DNA from: Oscillospiraceae bacterium
GTDB taxonomy: Bacteria > Bacillota > Clostridia > Oscillospirales > Oscillospiraceae
Assembly (NCBI GenBank): GCA_015068155.1
Contig: SVLC01000001.1
Coordinates: forward strand, 21,850-85,849
Direction of reading: 5' to 3'
DNA: 64,000 bases
The translations under genes were made by a program, and so were the position numbers. Positions 17,383-27,136 of the stretch are shown here, piece by piece. The notes under the pieces were generated by a model that made no database searches, was not told where the DNA came from, and was given only the letters and a program-made list of their open reading frames with translations. Each line of letters begins with the position of its first letter. Positions within the stretch are counted from its first letter, which is position 1.

Positions 17383-18870
17383 TCATTCCTCAAACAGATC
17401 ATACTTGACGATGTCCATTTCCACCTGGCCATCGGTGCAGAAAGAAATGGCATCCGCCACAAGGTCGGTCATCACCGTGGCAGTCATCACCTGCTCACCA
17501 TCGTTTACAAACACTTCTGCGCTGAAACGGTCCAGAATGATCCGCAGTTTCAGCTCACCGTTGTTGGTATTCACCTGGGCCCGGCGCTGATTGATAAAAG
17601 CTCTGCGAGAACCGGAATACTTCCGGTCCAGCTTCAGCACAGACTCGTAGGGTTTAAAGCTAACAGAGGTGCGGAACTGTTCGTTCTGGGCAAACCACAC
17701 AGAGAATTTGCGGAAGATTTTTTCTTTATCCTTGGGACGAACGGTGATTTCCATATCCACTGTACGGCCCTGGATGCCCTCCAGCACAGTTGTACCATCC
17801 AGCAGTACATTCTTGTACTCCACCTTATTGGACCGATACTGCTCCAATTCCCGGATGGGGCGCTGGTACAAACGGCCATTTTCAATGGTAATCTCTCTGG
17901 GCAGCGTCATCTGGCCGAACCAACCACGTTCCTTGGCTCCCTGCTGATCGCAGGTATCCCAGTTTTGCATCCAGCCGATCATAATGCGGCGTCCATCGGG
18001 CGCCAGTGTGGTCTGAGGCGCATAAAAGTCGATGCCGTAGTCCACCGACTGATGATGGTCATATGTAAAGTGCTTTTTCGTTTCATCAACCTGACCGATC
18101 AGGCACAACGTACCGTTACCGTTGTGATACTCAAAGCCTTCCGGCAACATATCCTGAGGGCTGCAAATCAGCACTTGCTTGCCATCCAGGGCGAAGAAAT
18201 CGGGACACTCCCACATCCGGCCGAACCGATTGTTATTCTCAATCAGAATGCTCTCAAATTCCCAGGCAAAACCATCCTTGCTACGGTACTGCAAAATAGC
18301 GCCGCTGCGGTCAGCCCGGCAGGAGCCTACCACACAGCGATAAGTGCCGTCCTCGTCCTGCCAGATCTTCGGATCACGGAAATCGTTACGGCTCATGTCC
18401 TCAGGCAGATCCGCTACGTCAATAACGGGGTTCTTTTCGCACTTGCGATAATTCAATCCATCGCCCACGGCGACACACTGGGTCTGAATATCCAGGCCAT
18501 GATCGCCGCCTTCCTTGCGGACGCCGGTGTACATCAGCAGCTGCTTGCCATCGGGCATGGTCAGCGCGGTACCGGAGAACACACCATAGGAATCGTAATC
18601 CTCATCCGGCGCCATAGCGCAGGGCAAGTATTCCCAGATCAGCATATCTTTACTGACAGCGTGTCCCCAATGCATAGCATTCCATACAGTATCATAGGGG
18701 TTATTTTGATAGAACAGATGGAACTTACCATCGTAGAAAGAGAAGCCATTGGGGTCATTGGTCCAGCCCACACATGGTGTCAGGTGGAACTTGGGACGGC
18801 TGGTTTTGGGAATTTGGGTTTCCATTTCTTTTTCGTATGCTCTTGCGAACAACAGTTTTTCATTGATCAT
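17383..18870 (-). CDS. Cytosolic GH32 sucrose/fructo-oligosaccharide hydrolase
   Basis: 495 residues and no signal peptide. All three catalytic boxes of GH32 are present: WTNDPNG (residues 36-42, nucleophile Asp39), FRDP (164-167, transition-state stabiliser) and ECPD (221-224, acid/base Glu221). A C-terminal beta-sandwich follows (INQRRAQ, DRFSAEVFVNDG). It should cleave terminal beta-fructosyl residues from imported sucrose, sucrose 6-phosphate or short fructans. Because the importer here is an ABC system rather than a PTS, unphosphorylated substrates are more likely. Next to the YesL-like gene and fructokinase. Confidence 0.93.
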   Translation of the reverse strand: MINEKLLFARAYEKEMETQIPKTSRPKFHLTPCVGWTNDPNGFSFYDGKFHLFYQNNPYDTVWNAMHWGHAVSKDMLIWEYLPCAMAPDEDYDSYGVFSGTALTMPDGKQLLMYTGVRKEGGDHGLDIQTQCVAVGDGLNYRKCEKNPVIDVADLPEDMSRNDFRDPKIWQDEDGTYRCVVGSCRADRSGAILQYRSKDGFAWEFESILIENNNRFGRMWECPDFFALDGKQVLICSPQDMLPEGFEYHNGNGTLCLIGQVDETKKHFTYDHHQSVDYGIDFYAPQTTLAPDGRRIMIGWMQNWDTCDQQGAKERGWFGQMTLPREITIENGRLYQRPIRELEQYRSNKVEYKNVLLDGTTVLEGIQGRTVDMEITVRPKDKEKIFRKFSVWFAQNEQFRTSVSFKPYESVLKLDRKYSGSRRAFINQRRAQVNTNNGELKLRIILDRFSAEVFVNDGEQVMTATVMTDLVADAISFCTDGQVEMDIVKYDLFEE

Positions 18871-18888
18871 ATGCGTATCCTCACCAAA

Positions 18889-19542
18889 TCAATCTTCCAT
18901 AGCTTTCCGTTTTTCTTCCAGGCGCTGTCGGTCTTCCTCCCGTAAATGCTGCGAAAACACGCCTGCGATTACAAAATCGCAAAGCCAACAAGCCAGAGCG
19001 GGCACAATGGACAGCGCCACCGGGCCGATTACAACCAATGCAGCGCCTGCCAGCAGAATCAGCAACACCAAAACCGCTTTCACCGGGTGCAGCACCATCA
19101 GCAGAAAACTCAACTTTAGTACATCCTTGGTGTTGCCGTCAAACCGCTCAGCATAGCAAAATAAATAGGCCATCCAGGTGGCTACCACAGCAATCAGCAG
19201 CATCATCAGCCAGTAGAGCTTGCCCAAAAACTGACCATTGATGGCCATGGTGCGGAACACCAGCACATCCACCGCCAGCAGCGCCAAAATTAGCAGCACC
19301 ACAAACCAGCAAAGCGTAGAACGCTTGAAGTTTTCCCGGAATGCTTGAAAAAAAGTTTTCAGCAATCCACCCTCTTCCAATCGGATATAACGATGGATCA
19401 CAGCAAACAACGCCGTCGTGGCTGCACCGACGGTAAAAACCGGTAAGCAGGCGGCTACCCACAGGATACTCAGACAAACACAATCAAAGATCTTGACGAT
19501 CCATCGCATGATTGGATTGTTAATATCAAACAGCCATCCCAT
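18889..19542 (-). CDS. DUF624 (YesL-like) membrane protein of the sugar operon
   Basis: 217 residues with about five hydrophobic helices. N-terminal motif NPIMRWIVKIFDCVCLSILW and VFTVGAATTAL are typical of the YesL/DUF624 family. These proteins often accompany LplB/YtcP-type carbohydrate ABC importers; no biochemical role is established. It lies between two GH32 genes in one transcription unit. Confidence 0.85.
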   Translation of the reverse strand: MGWLFDINNPIMRWIVKIFDCVCLSILWVAACLPVFTVGAATTALFAVIHRYIRLEEGGLLKTFFQAFRENFKRSTLCWFVVLLILALLAVDVLVFRTMAINGQFLGKLYWLMMLLIAVVATWMAYLFCYAERFDGNTKDVLKLSFLLMVLHPVKAVLVLLILLAGAALVVIGPVALSIVPALACWLCDFVIAGVFSQHLREEDRQRLEEKRKAMED

Positions 19543-19566
19543 ATTGGCAACCTCCCTTCTACTTCA

Positions 19567-21303
19567 TTATCGTGTATACTGCCGCAAGGATGTAAACAGC
19601 ACGGCATTATTTTCTGCGAACAGCATGATAGGCTTGCCGCTGGCGCCATAAATACGCACCGTTAGTGCTGCCATGCCGTCGATATAGAACACACCTACAG
19701 AGCCTTCCTGGATATAGGTAAAGCTATAGGTCTTTCCCTGCTCCAGGCTGATCTCTGTTTCGGCGATCAGTGTTTCGCCCTCGTTAAACAAAAGCTGCAG
19801 TTTATTGTCACTGGGGCTGATCGAAATCATTTTATATTTATCGGTTTTTCCGTTATAGTCAAAAGCAAGGCCAAAAGAGCCGGTACCATCGAAGGTAAAC
19901 TCGCCGGTGATCATAAAGCTCTCATAGCAGTTAAACGCCTGGGTGTAAGCATAGCGGGAACCGGCTCGGATAAAGCTATGGCTCTCATGGAACAGAAGTT
20001 CTCTTCTTTTATTGAACTGTTCTGCCACACTGTCCACAGGCAGCAACACCAAGTCACCATTCTCCTTCTGTGCAATCTTCTGCACCACCAGATTGCCCGC
20101 CCATGCCGCAACATCCTGGGTAGAGGAAGCGGATTCTGAGCGACGGGCCCATCCCACCATATAAGAATTCTCACCGTCCTCCACATGCTTGGCTGCGTAG
20201 AACAGTTTGCCTTCCAGTCGCTTAGGTTCCCCGTAAGGACCATAGCGATTCTCGGAAGATGCATACCAAAGCGTATCATCCTGGGCAGAATAGGTCACAT
20301 ACCAGGTGTCACCGATCCGGAAGGTATCGGTACACTCTAAATTCCAGAATTTTCCTACAGGATTGGTAAAAATGATACCATCATAGGTCACATTTTGCAA
20401 GTCCGCACTGACAGAATATTTGAGGATACGGGCAGTATTATTCTGCGATGCGGTAATGGTCATCGAAATGATACCCGTTTCGGGATCGTAGTAGGCCTGG
20501 GGATCGCGGAAGTCATTCTTCTGTCCCAGGGTAATGTCGGGCGTAATTTCCCAGCCCGCAAGCTTCTCGAAAGAAGTCAGATTGTCGCTGACCGCCACCA
20601 TCACCTTTTCCTTATACTCCATGGCGCCGGAGCCATTGTGTCCGGTGTAGAAAAGATAATACTTATCCTCCACCTTTACCACAGAACCGGTGCCGATCCA
20701 GCTGTCCTGGCCGCCGGTACGGGAGGATTCCAGCACAGGCTCCTGTTGCTCTTCGTAGGTAATAAAGTCACGGGTGGTGGCCAAATAGATGGAGTGATTG
20801 AAAGAATCGCCGCCATCTTTCAGATAGTACATATAGTATACCCCATCCTCATAATAGGGCATGGGATCGCCCACATAGGGCTGGCGGGTACCATCTTTTT
20901 GAGGCAGGAAAAAAGTCTGATAGCCATAGGCAGATTCCTGACTGCCGGGTGTCCGAAGAGAAGAAAAATCCATATCATCGGTAGGATACACGAAGCTGTC
21001 GCCGGTATCTTTATCCCAACCGGCATACAGCGTCATATCCGCCGTAATTTTGTCCTTCTCCACGTCCCATTTCCGGGTCAGGTTCGCATCCGTATACCAA
21101 CCCAAAAATACATAGCCTTCCCTGACAGGATCTGCCGGCCGCTCTACCTTGCCGCCATGGCGGACAGTGATTGGCTCATACTTTTCGCTTCCCGAATAAT
21201 TACCGTCGAAATGGACAGTGCAAGGGACCTGATTGCAGCCGCAGAGCAGAATACTCAGCGACAGGCAAAACGCTACAACAAGCGCCAAAACTCTCTTTTC
21301 CAT
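19567..21303 (-). CDS. Surface GH32-type fructan hydrolase lipoprotein with an InlB B-repeat
   Basis: 578 residues. Lipoprotein signal with lipobox LLCGC (Cys23); next an InlB/Listeria-Bacteroides repeat at about 30-95 (VHFDGNYSG ... GYVFLGWYTDANLTRKW ... LYAGW). The catalytic propeller starts at GDPMPYYEDGVYYMYYL, with NDFRDPQAYY and ECTD as the second and third acid boxes. The C-terminal sandwich includes FGLAFDYNG. The first Asp motif and ECTD deviate from WMNDPNG/ECPD, as in divergent extracellular GH32 members. It should trim fructans at the cell surface before ABC uptake. ATG at 21303 was chosen over an upstream one because the signal peptide starts there. Confidence 0.85.
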   Translation of the reverse strand: MEKRVLALVVAFCLSLSILLCGCNQVPCTVHFDGNYSGSEKYEPITVRHGGKVERPADPVREGYVFLGWYTDANLTRKWDVEKDKITADMTLYAGWDKDTGDSFVYPTDDMDFSSLRTPGSQESAYGYQTFFLPQKDGTRQPYVGDPMPYYEDGVYYMYYLKDGGDSFNHSIYLATTRDFITYEEQQEPVLESSRTGGQDSWIGTGSVVKVEDKYYLFYTGHNGSGAMEYKEKVMVAVSDNLTSFEKLAGWEITPDITLGQKNDFRDPQAYYDPETGIISMTITASQNNTARILKYSVSADLQNVTYDGIIFTNPVGKFWNLECTDTFRIGDTWYVTYSAQDDTLWYASSENRYGPYGEPKRLEGKLFYAAKHVEDGENSYMVGWARRSESASSTQDVAAWAGNLVVQKIAQKENGDLVLLPVDSVAEQFNKRRELLFHESHSFIRAGSRYAYTQAFNCYESFMITGEFTFDGTGSFGLAFDYNGKTDKYKMISISPSDNKLQLLFNEGETLIAETEISLEQGKTYSFTYIQEGSVGVFYIDGMAALTVRIYGASGKPIMLFAENNAVLFTSLRQYTR

Positions 21304-21374
21304 AATTGCCTCCTTTAGGGGTAATTGCACTTGCAGAGGGGATGTCAAACGGCATCCCCTCTGCGAATGAGAAC

Positions 21375-23210
21375 TTACTGAACCTTGCTCTGATAGATCT
21401 TGATGCTAACAAATTCGATGGTCACTTCGCCCAGGGCTGCAGTGGCCTCGGAACCAAACTGGAACAGCATTTCGAAGTTCATATCGGTCACCAGGGTATC
21501 CGTGGTGGTGAAGGTGAAGGTCTTCTCCTCGGTGGTGATGTCCATGCCCTCGGACAGTCTGGGGTCCCAGCTGCCCATGGGGTTCAGGAAGAAGCCGCAG
21601 GAAATGTTCTTGCTGGCCTTCACGGTGATCTCGATGGTGTAGTAGCTGTCAGCTTCCAGCACCAGAGGGTTGTCGCCGAAGCCGCAAACCAGCTTGTTGT
21701 GCCAGTCGGTCTTGCCGCCCTGGTCGATACGGTAGAACAGCTTGCCGTTCTCCATCCAGATGGTGCCAACGCCCAGATCATTGTCCTCATCGGTGCCGTT
21801 GAAGGTGAACCAGGGGAAGTTGGGGTTGGTGGCGTTGGCGGTATTGTTACCGAAGGCCATGAAAGCGTAGATGTTCTTGTTGGTTTCCTTGTCGCCTTCC
21901 ATCTTGCCGAAGGCAACGTTGTCAATGGTGATCACATTGTTGGTAACGCCTGCATTGGGGTTGCCGATCTGCATGCGGATCACGGGGTCAGCAACAGTCT
22001 TCTCAGCGGTGAAGACATGGGTAATGGTGATGGTCTCGCCAGCAGGAACATCCAGGCCGAAGAACTTGGCACGATTCTCATGTGCCGTGCTGCCGCTTTC
22101 CACCAGCAGCTCGCCCTGCTGACCGTTGGTAGCAGTAATGTCGAAGCGGATGAAGTACTTCTGGCCCTCTTCAATGCTGTTTTCGGGCAGAGGCATATTG
22201 ATCTTGGTGCTCCAAACGCCACCGCTGGTCTGGTAAGCGTCGATGGTAACCTTAGCAGCGCCATTGTCGGCAGCAGCGGAGGCAGAGGCGCCGTCACCGG
22301 CGTCAACGGTCAGAGCGTTGTCGATGCCGTTGGCAAAATCGTTGCTGTAAACGGGCACTTCCACTTCGGTGCCGGTAATCTCATAGATCTCGATCTTGTC
22401 GATGGTAACGGTGAAGTTTTCGGGAGTGGTATCAGCGGCATTGTCGGGATTGGGGGTGATCTTACCCAGGTTGATCATCAGCTCAGTGCTGCCTTCAGCG
22501 CCAACAGTGAAGTTGATTTCCAGAGGCTTGATGGTCTCGTCGATGACCATATTCCAAGCACCACCGAAGGTGGCCCAGCCCTCAGCATTTTCATCACGGG
22601 CAATAACGTGTGCGTAGGTCTTGGCGGTGGACTTGGCCCAAACCTTGACCTTGTAGTCAGCAGCCTTCACAGCCAAACCGGCCAGGAACAGCTTGATCTG
22701 ATCATCGCGCTCGCCGGGATTTGTGATATCAAAGACGAAAGCGCCCTGCTTCATTTCGCCGGTGGCTGCAACACCCTCAGCAATGTAGGCAGCCCAGCCC
22801 TTGGCATCCACAGCGTGGTCACCGGTGAAGTCAAATTCCTTATACAGGACAGCCTCGGCGGTCTTCTTGGTGACAGTCAGAGTAGCATACTCGGAAACGG
22901 ACTCACCGTTCTTGTCAGTAACGGTGTAGGTCAGCTCATAGGTACCGGCCTTCTCGGGAGTAGCCTTGCCGTTCTTGAAGGTCAGAACAGGGGTGGACTC
23001 CACAGCGATCATAGCGGTCAGATCACCGTCTTCTGCATCAGAAGCGGCAACGCCGGCCAGAACGTCGATCTCCGTACCTGCCTGCACAGTCAGGTCCTTA
23101 ACGCCAGTGATGGTGGGCTTGTTGTTGACGGTTTCGTTGCCGCAAGCTGCCAGAGCCAGGAACATAGACAGCGACAGCAGCAAGCACAGTACTTTGCGCA
23201 TTTTTTTCAT
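21375..23210 (-). CDS. Surface lipoprotein with Ig-like and carbohydrate-binding-like domains
   Basis: 611 residues. Signal peptide with lipobox LALAAC (Cys23). Residues about 30-115 form an Ig-like/HYR domain (KPTITGVKDLTVQAGTEIDV, GTYELTYTVTDKNG). Three successive beta-sandwich modules of about 150 residues follow, resembling CBM4/9-type carbohydrate-binding domains (LYKEFDFTG..., VYSNDFANG..., AFMAFGNNT...). No catalytic motif was recognised. Placed between the ABC binding protein and the surface GH32, it probably captures fructan or tethers the hydrolase to it. Confidence 0.7.
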   Translation of the reverse strand: MKKMRKVLCLLLSLSMFLALAACGNETVNNKPTITGVKDLTVQAGTEIDVLAGVAASDAEDGDLTAMIAVESTPVLTFKNGKATPEKAGTYELTYTVTDKNGESVSEYATLTVTKKTAEAVLYKEFDFTGDHAVDAKGWAAYIAEGVAATGEMKQGAFVFDITNPGERDDQIKLFLAGLAVKAADYKVKVWAKSTAKTYAHVIARDENAEGWATFGGAWNMVIDETIKPLEINFTVGAEGSTELMINLGKITPNPDNAADTTPENFTVTIDKIEIYEITGTEVEVPVYSNDFANGIDNALTVDAGDGASASAAADNGAAKVTIDAYQTSGGVWSTKINMPLPENSIEEGQKYFIRFDITATNGQQGELLVESGSTAHENRAKFFGLDVPAGETITITHVFTAEKTVADPVIRMQIGNPNAGVTNNVITIDNVAFGKMEGDKETNKNIYAFMAFGNNTANATNPNFPWFTFNGTDEDNDLGVGTIWMENGKLFYRIDQGGKTDWHNKLVCGFGDNPLVLEADSYYTIEITVKASKNISCGFFLNPMGSWDPRLSEGMDITTEEKTFTFTTTDTLVTDMNFEMLFQFGSEATAALGEVTIEFVSIKIYQSKVQ

Positions 23211-23228
23211 ATTTGTTTCCTCCTAATA

Positions 23229-24911
23229 TCAATTATTTGCCAGGTATCTGTCGTAGGCATCCTGGTAAACTTTCTTGATGTCCGGCAACTTGATCTTGCC
23301 GTTCAGATCATTCTGGAAGGCCTCCCACTGAGCATCGGTAACGCCGCCCTTCATGAGCCAGTTGATCAGATTTGTGCGGATGTAGTCATTGAGGTTGGTT
23401 TCATAACTGCCCAGGGTGTTCAGTTCATCCAGCGTGAACTGCAGGTTGGGACAGGGCTTGACTCCTGCGGGAACAAAGGGAGTAGCGCAAGCCTTCAGCC
23501 GCTCCAGGCGCAGCTTTGCGCGGGGCTCCATGTTGACCACGTTTTCCCATGCGTAATCAGACAGGTAAATGATACCAAAGGGTGCATTCTGCAGACGCAG
23601 TTCGTCGGTAGTCATGCCCTCGGGGATGGGCTTCTGCACCAGCATGCCGTTGGCATCCCGTTCCTCTTCGTAAACCACACCGATGGGGCCGTAGTTGATC
23701 TGTGCAGAGATTTCGGGAGCATAGTAGCGATCGAAGTAAGCCAGCAGGACTTCCACGTTGGCGCAGTCACTGAAGAAAATCAATTCGCCGGTGCCCACTT
23801 CGGGGTTATTGGAGACGCAAACAGTCTGGTCACCGTTGGGGCCGATCAGGGGGTTGCAGATAATGTAGTTTTCGGGATGAGAAACCACGGTCTCGCTCTC
23901 CCACCAGTAGAAAGCGCCATAGGTTTCCATGCCCTTGCCGTTGGCCAGGAAATTATCCTGGGACTGCTCGAAGGAAACGGGGTCGATCAAACGGTTAGTC
24001 ACCCAGTTTGCAATAAAGTTGGTGGCTTCCTTGAAGCGCTCGTCCTGTACCGTGTAGGTAACCTTGCCGTCCACGATCACTCTGTGTTCCAGGTTGTCGT
24101 TCAGGCCGAACATGCCATACAGATCGCACTGATTGCCCTGCCAGTTGTTGTAAACAAAGTTCAGAGGACGCTCGTCGGCAACATTGCCATTGCCGTTCAT
24201 GTCATGGTCGCGGAAGTAGATCAGCATCTGCTCCATCTGTGCGGCGGTCATGTTGATGCCGTCCTTCAGGTCATCAGCGGTCAGGCCGGTAACGGCACCG
24301 GCATTGATAGCCTCCAGAGCCCAGGCCTTGTTCAGGAAAAGCAGGTTGGGGTTCTGCAGCAGACCCATCTCCTCAATACGGGGCAGGGAGTAAATCTTGC
24401 CATCTTCCACGTTGATCAGCTGGGCATGGATATCGGGGCGCTCTTCCAGGATCTTGGCGAAGTTGGGCATGTACTCCAGGTAATCGCTGATGGCCACCAG
24501 CACGCCACGCTTGGCATACTTGATGATCTCACCTGCGCTCATACCTGCATGGTAAATAGCATCGGGACGGTCGTTCTTGTTGCTGAAAATCAGGTTCTTC
24601 TGCTGAGTGTATACGGATTCGGAAACGTTCTCCCAGTTCACATTCACGTTGGTGCTGGCAAAAAGATCCTGCATGATCTTCATGTCATTGTAATCCAACG
24701 CAGATGCGTTCTTGGAAGAATAGACAGTGAAAGACAATTCCTGTGCACCCTGCGCATTGAGGATAGGCGCATTGGCGTCGGTCCACTGGAAGCCATAGTC
24801 AGCTACCAGCTTTTCAACACCCAGGTCATCCTTCTTGTTGCCGCCCTTGTTACAGGCCGCCAGAGACAGCACCATAGCCAGCAGCAAAATGACGGAAATC
24901 ATTTTTTTCAT
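23229..24911 (-). CDS. ABC sugar importer solute-binding lipoprotein (LplA-like)
   Basis: 560 residues, the size of the large LplA/YtcQ-type binding proteins. Lipobox LSLAAC (Cys20). Binding-protein features include VADYGFQWTDANAP at the start, TLPRIEEMG-like SLPRIEEMG, and GNVADERPLNFVYNNWQG, a calcium-loop-like DMNGNGNVADE. It should bind an oligosaccharide, probably a fructan fragment, and deliver it to the two permeases encoded upstream. No ATPase is in the operon; such systems commonly share an MsmX-type ATPase encoded elsewhere. Confidence 0.9.
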   Translation of the reverse strand: MKKMISVILLLAMVLSLAACNKGGNKKDDLGVEKLVADYGFQWTDANAPILNAQGAQELSFTVYSSKNASALDYNDMKIMQDLFASTNVNVNWENVSESVYTQQKNLIFSNKNDRPDAIYHAGMSAGEIIKYAKRGVLVAISDYLEYMPNFAKILEERPDIHAQLINVEDGKIYSLPRIEEMGLLQNPNLLFLNKAWALEAINAGAVTGLTADDLKDGINMTAAQMEQMLIYFRDHDMNGNGNVADERPLNFVYNNWQGNQCDLYGMFGLNDNLEHRVIVDGKVTYTVQDERFKEATNFIANWVTNRLIDPVSFEQSQDNFLANGKGMETYGAFYWWESETVVSHPENYIICNPLIGPNGDQTVCVSNNPEVGTGELIFFSDCANVEVLLAYFDRYYAPEISAQINYGPIGVVYEEERDANGMLVQKPIPEGMTTDELRLQNAPFGIIYLSDYAWENVVNMEPRAKLRLERLKACATPFVPAGVKPCPNLQFTLDELNTLGSYETNLNDYIRTNLINWLMKGGVTDAQWEAFQNDLNGKIKLPDIKKVYQDAYDRYLANN

Positions 24912-24944
24912 TAACTTTTCCTCCTAATATATTCTTGCCTGGCA

Positions 24945-25862
24945 TTACTCTTTCAGAGAACCGATCATAACGCCCTGCTTAAAATACTTTTGTACAAAGG
25001 GATACAGCATCAGCACCGGCAGGCTGGATACGATCACAGACACGTATTTCAGCTGATTGGCCAGGCGGTACTGTTCCAAAATGGTCTCGCCACTTCCTCC
25101 GGTGGTGTTTTCTGCCGCAAGCAGGATCTCCTTCAGTACCAACTGCAGGGGATACATGGTCTCTTCCTGCAGGAAGATCATGGCGTTGAAGTAACTGTTC
25201 CACTGCCCCACTGCATAGTACAGTGCCATAACCGCAATGATTGCCTTGGCCAAAGGAATGACCACCAGGAAGAAGGTTTGGAAATGGTTTGCACCGTCAA
25301 TGGTAGCCGCTTCAATAAGGCCGCCCGGCACACTGGACGCAAAGAACGTCTTTGTCATGAACAGATTCCATACCGACAAGATCGCCGGCAGGATCACCGC
25401 CCATGGGGAATTGATCAGGCCCAGGGTGCTCATAACATTGTAAAACGGGATCAAACCGCCGCCGAAGAACATGGGAATGATAAAATAGATCATCCAGAAT
25501 TTCTTACCGGGCAGGGTTTTGCGGCTCAGTGCCCAACCTGCAGGAATCGTAACCACCAAAGACAGCACCACGGTGACAACCGTATAAATAATGGTGTTGA
25601 AATAGCCCGTCCATACATCGGTGCGTTCCAGGATCTTTGCGTAACCATCAAAGTTAATGCCCACCGGATAGAGGACAACCTTGCCCGCCAGAACCGCGTC
25701 GGGATCGGAAATGGAGGCGATGATGATAAAATACACGGGGTAAAGAATAATCAGTGCCAACAAACCCAAGACGATATAGGTAATAATATAGAATACCTTG
25801 TCGCCCAGGGAATCTTTGACGATGTTGCCGGACTTTTTCGGAAGTTTCAATTTATCAGACAT
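24945..25862 (-). CDS. ABC sugar importer permease, YtcP/CUT1 type
   Basis: 305 residues with six hydrophobic helices. The EAA loop reads EAATIDGANHFQTFFLVVIPLAK, the coupling site for the ATPase. The start at 25862 follows a GGGGG-rich ribosome site and sits 13 bases after the end of the partner permease. C-terminal FKQGVMIGSLKE is characteristic of this subfamily. Confidence 0.92.
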   Translation of the reverse strand: MSDKLKLPKKSGNIVKDSLGDKVFYIITYIVLGLLALIILYPVYFIIIASISDPDAVLAGKVVLYPVGINFDGYAKILERTDVWTGYFNTIIYTVVTVVLSLVVTIPAGWALSRKTLPGKKFWMIYFIIPMFFGGGLIPFYNVMSTLGLINSPWAVILPAILSVWNLFMTKTFFASSVPGGLIEAATIDGANHFQTFFLVVIPLAKAIIAVMALYYAVGQWNSYFNAMIFLQEETMYPLQLVLKEILLAAENTTGGSGETILEQYRLANQLKYVSVIVSSLPVLMLYPFVQKYFKQGVMIGSLKE

Positions 25863-25875
25863 AATGTAAACCCCC

Positions 25876-26853
25876 TTACCACAGCGAGTTCTCGGAGAAC
25901 TTCTTGGAGGTGGTGTTGGCAATGATCAGCAGCACCACGTTGACAACAGAGTTAAACAAACCAATAGCCGTTGCATAGCCCTGGTCCGGCACGCCGGTAA
26001 GACCCTTCTTATACACATAAGTAGCGATCAGTTCGCTGACGGTCAGGTTGCCGTCGGACTGCATCAGCAACGCCTTTTCGTAACCGACACCCATCAGGCC
26101 GCCAATGGACATAATCAGCATCACGCTGATCATCGGCATGATGGCGGGCAGGTCAATATGGATCATACGCTGCCAGCGGGAAGCACCGTCCAAAATAGCG
26201 GCTTCATGCTGCTGGGGATCCACATTGGACAGCGCCGCAATGTAAATGATGGCGCTCCAGCCGAAATCCTGCCAGTTACTGGAAAGAATGTACAGGGGGC
26301 GGAAAGCTGTAGGCTCCAGGAAGTAGGAAAAACGTTCCCATCCCAGGCTTTCCGCAATATTGTTAATGAGTCCATAGCGGCCAAAGAACAGCTGCAGCAT
26401 ACCAACCAAAACCACCAGAGAAATAAAGTGGGGAGCCGTGAAGATGGTCTGCAGCACCTTGGAAGTCCGCTTGCCCTTCAAGGTGTTGATCATCAGCGCA
26501 ATGATGATAGGAAGTGGGAAACCGATCAAGAAGCCTTCAATACACAGCAGGAATGTATTCTTCATCAATGTCCAGAATTGGACATCAGAGAAGAATCTGT
26601 TGAAGTTCTCAAATCCCACCCAAATAGTGTACTCTGAGAAGATATCGTCACCAGGCATATAGTCCTGGAAGGCAATCAGGACACCATAGATCGGCAGATA
26701 GTTAAATAAAAATACAACAATGATTGCTGGCAGAAGCATCAGAAAGAAAGGGAAATTCTTCCAAAATGCTTTCGTCTTCCCTTTCCGGTTGCTCTTTAAA
26801 GCATTTTCCGGCGGTTCGCATACTTCTGCGATAACCTGAGTCTCTTTTTCCAT
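25876..26853 (-). CDS. ABC sugar importer permease, LplB type; first gene of the fructan operon
   Basis: 325 residues. After a cytosolic N-terminal tail of about 30 residues come six helices. The LplB stamp LPIYGVLIAFQDYMPG follows helix 1, and the EAA loop is HEAAILDGASRWQRMIHIDLPAIMP. Together with the YtcP partner it forms the membrane channel. The ATG at 26853 has GAGGAGG ahead of it. Promoter at 26932-26960. Confidence 0.92.
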   Translation of the reverse strand: MEKETQVIAEVCEPPENALKSNRKGKTKAFWKNFPFFLMLLPAIIVVFLFNYLPIYGVLIAFQDYMPGDDIFSEYTIWVGFENFNRFFSDVQFWTLMKNTFLLCIEGFLIGFPLPIIIALMINTLKGKRTSKVLQTIFTAPHFISLVVLVGMLQLFFGRYGLINNIAESLGWERFSYFLEPTAFRPLYILSSNWQDFGWSAIIYIAALSNVDPQQHEAAILDGASRWQRMIHIDLPAIMPMISVMLIMSIGGLMGVGYEKALLMQSDGNLTVSELIATYVYKKGLTGVPDQGYATAIGLFNSVVNVVLLIIANTTSKKFSENSLW

Positions 26854-26931
26854 GGGCAGCCTCCTCTTAGTATTGGTAAATCTGCTTATTATTGGGCACA
26901 AAAACACCAATTTTTACAGCTTTATAACTAA

Positions 26932-26960
26932 AGTGTAGTCTATGTCATATAAAAAGTCAA
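26932..26960 (-). promoter_or_regulatory. Promoter of the fructan ABC/GH32 operon
   Basis: Minus strand TTGACT (26955-26960), 17-bp spacer, TACACT (26932-26937). The leader to the first gene is about 75 bases. Palindromic sites lie immediately upstream of the -35. Confidence 0.75.
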
Positions 26961-26976
26961 CTTTTGTGCATATAAA

Positions 26977-27012
26977 TGTGCAAATGCACAAATTTACGAG
27001 TAAATTTGTGCA
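26977..27012. promoter_or_regulatory. Overlapping palindromes, probable operator of the LacI-type regulator
   Basis: TGTGCAAATGCACA (26977-26990) is a perfect 14-bp palindrome. It overlaps a 28-bp palindrome (26985-27012) with TGCACAAAT arms, and another TTGTGCA half-site lies at 26964-26970. They sit between the divergent promoters of the sugar operon and its regulator, where a LacI-family dimer would control both. Binding is inferred. Confidence 0.6.
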
Positions 27013-27028
27013 TTTTAAGTCTTTTTAT

Positions 27029-27057
27029 TTGACATTTCTACTTTTGCGTTATATACT
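27029..27057 (+). promoter_or_regulatory. Promoter of the LacI-type regulator
   Basis: TTGACA at 27029-27034, 17-bp spacer, TATACT at 27052-27057; starts 80 bases before the coding sequence. Confidence 0.8.
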
Positions 27058-27136
27058 ATATTCACAAGTTTTAATTTGTTCAGCATAAAGTTTTGTTGAT
27101 TTTACACAATCATTTTAGGTTGGAGGCGCAATCGCC

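Noticed and set aside
21306-24914. A 1202-codon + strand frame opposite the fructan lipoprotein and binding-protein genes
   Set aside because: It runs antisense across two well-supported genes and their boundary, with composition typical of shadow frames.
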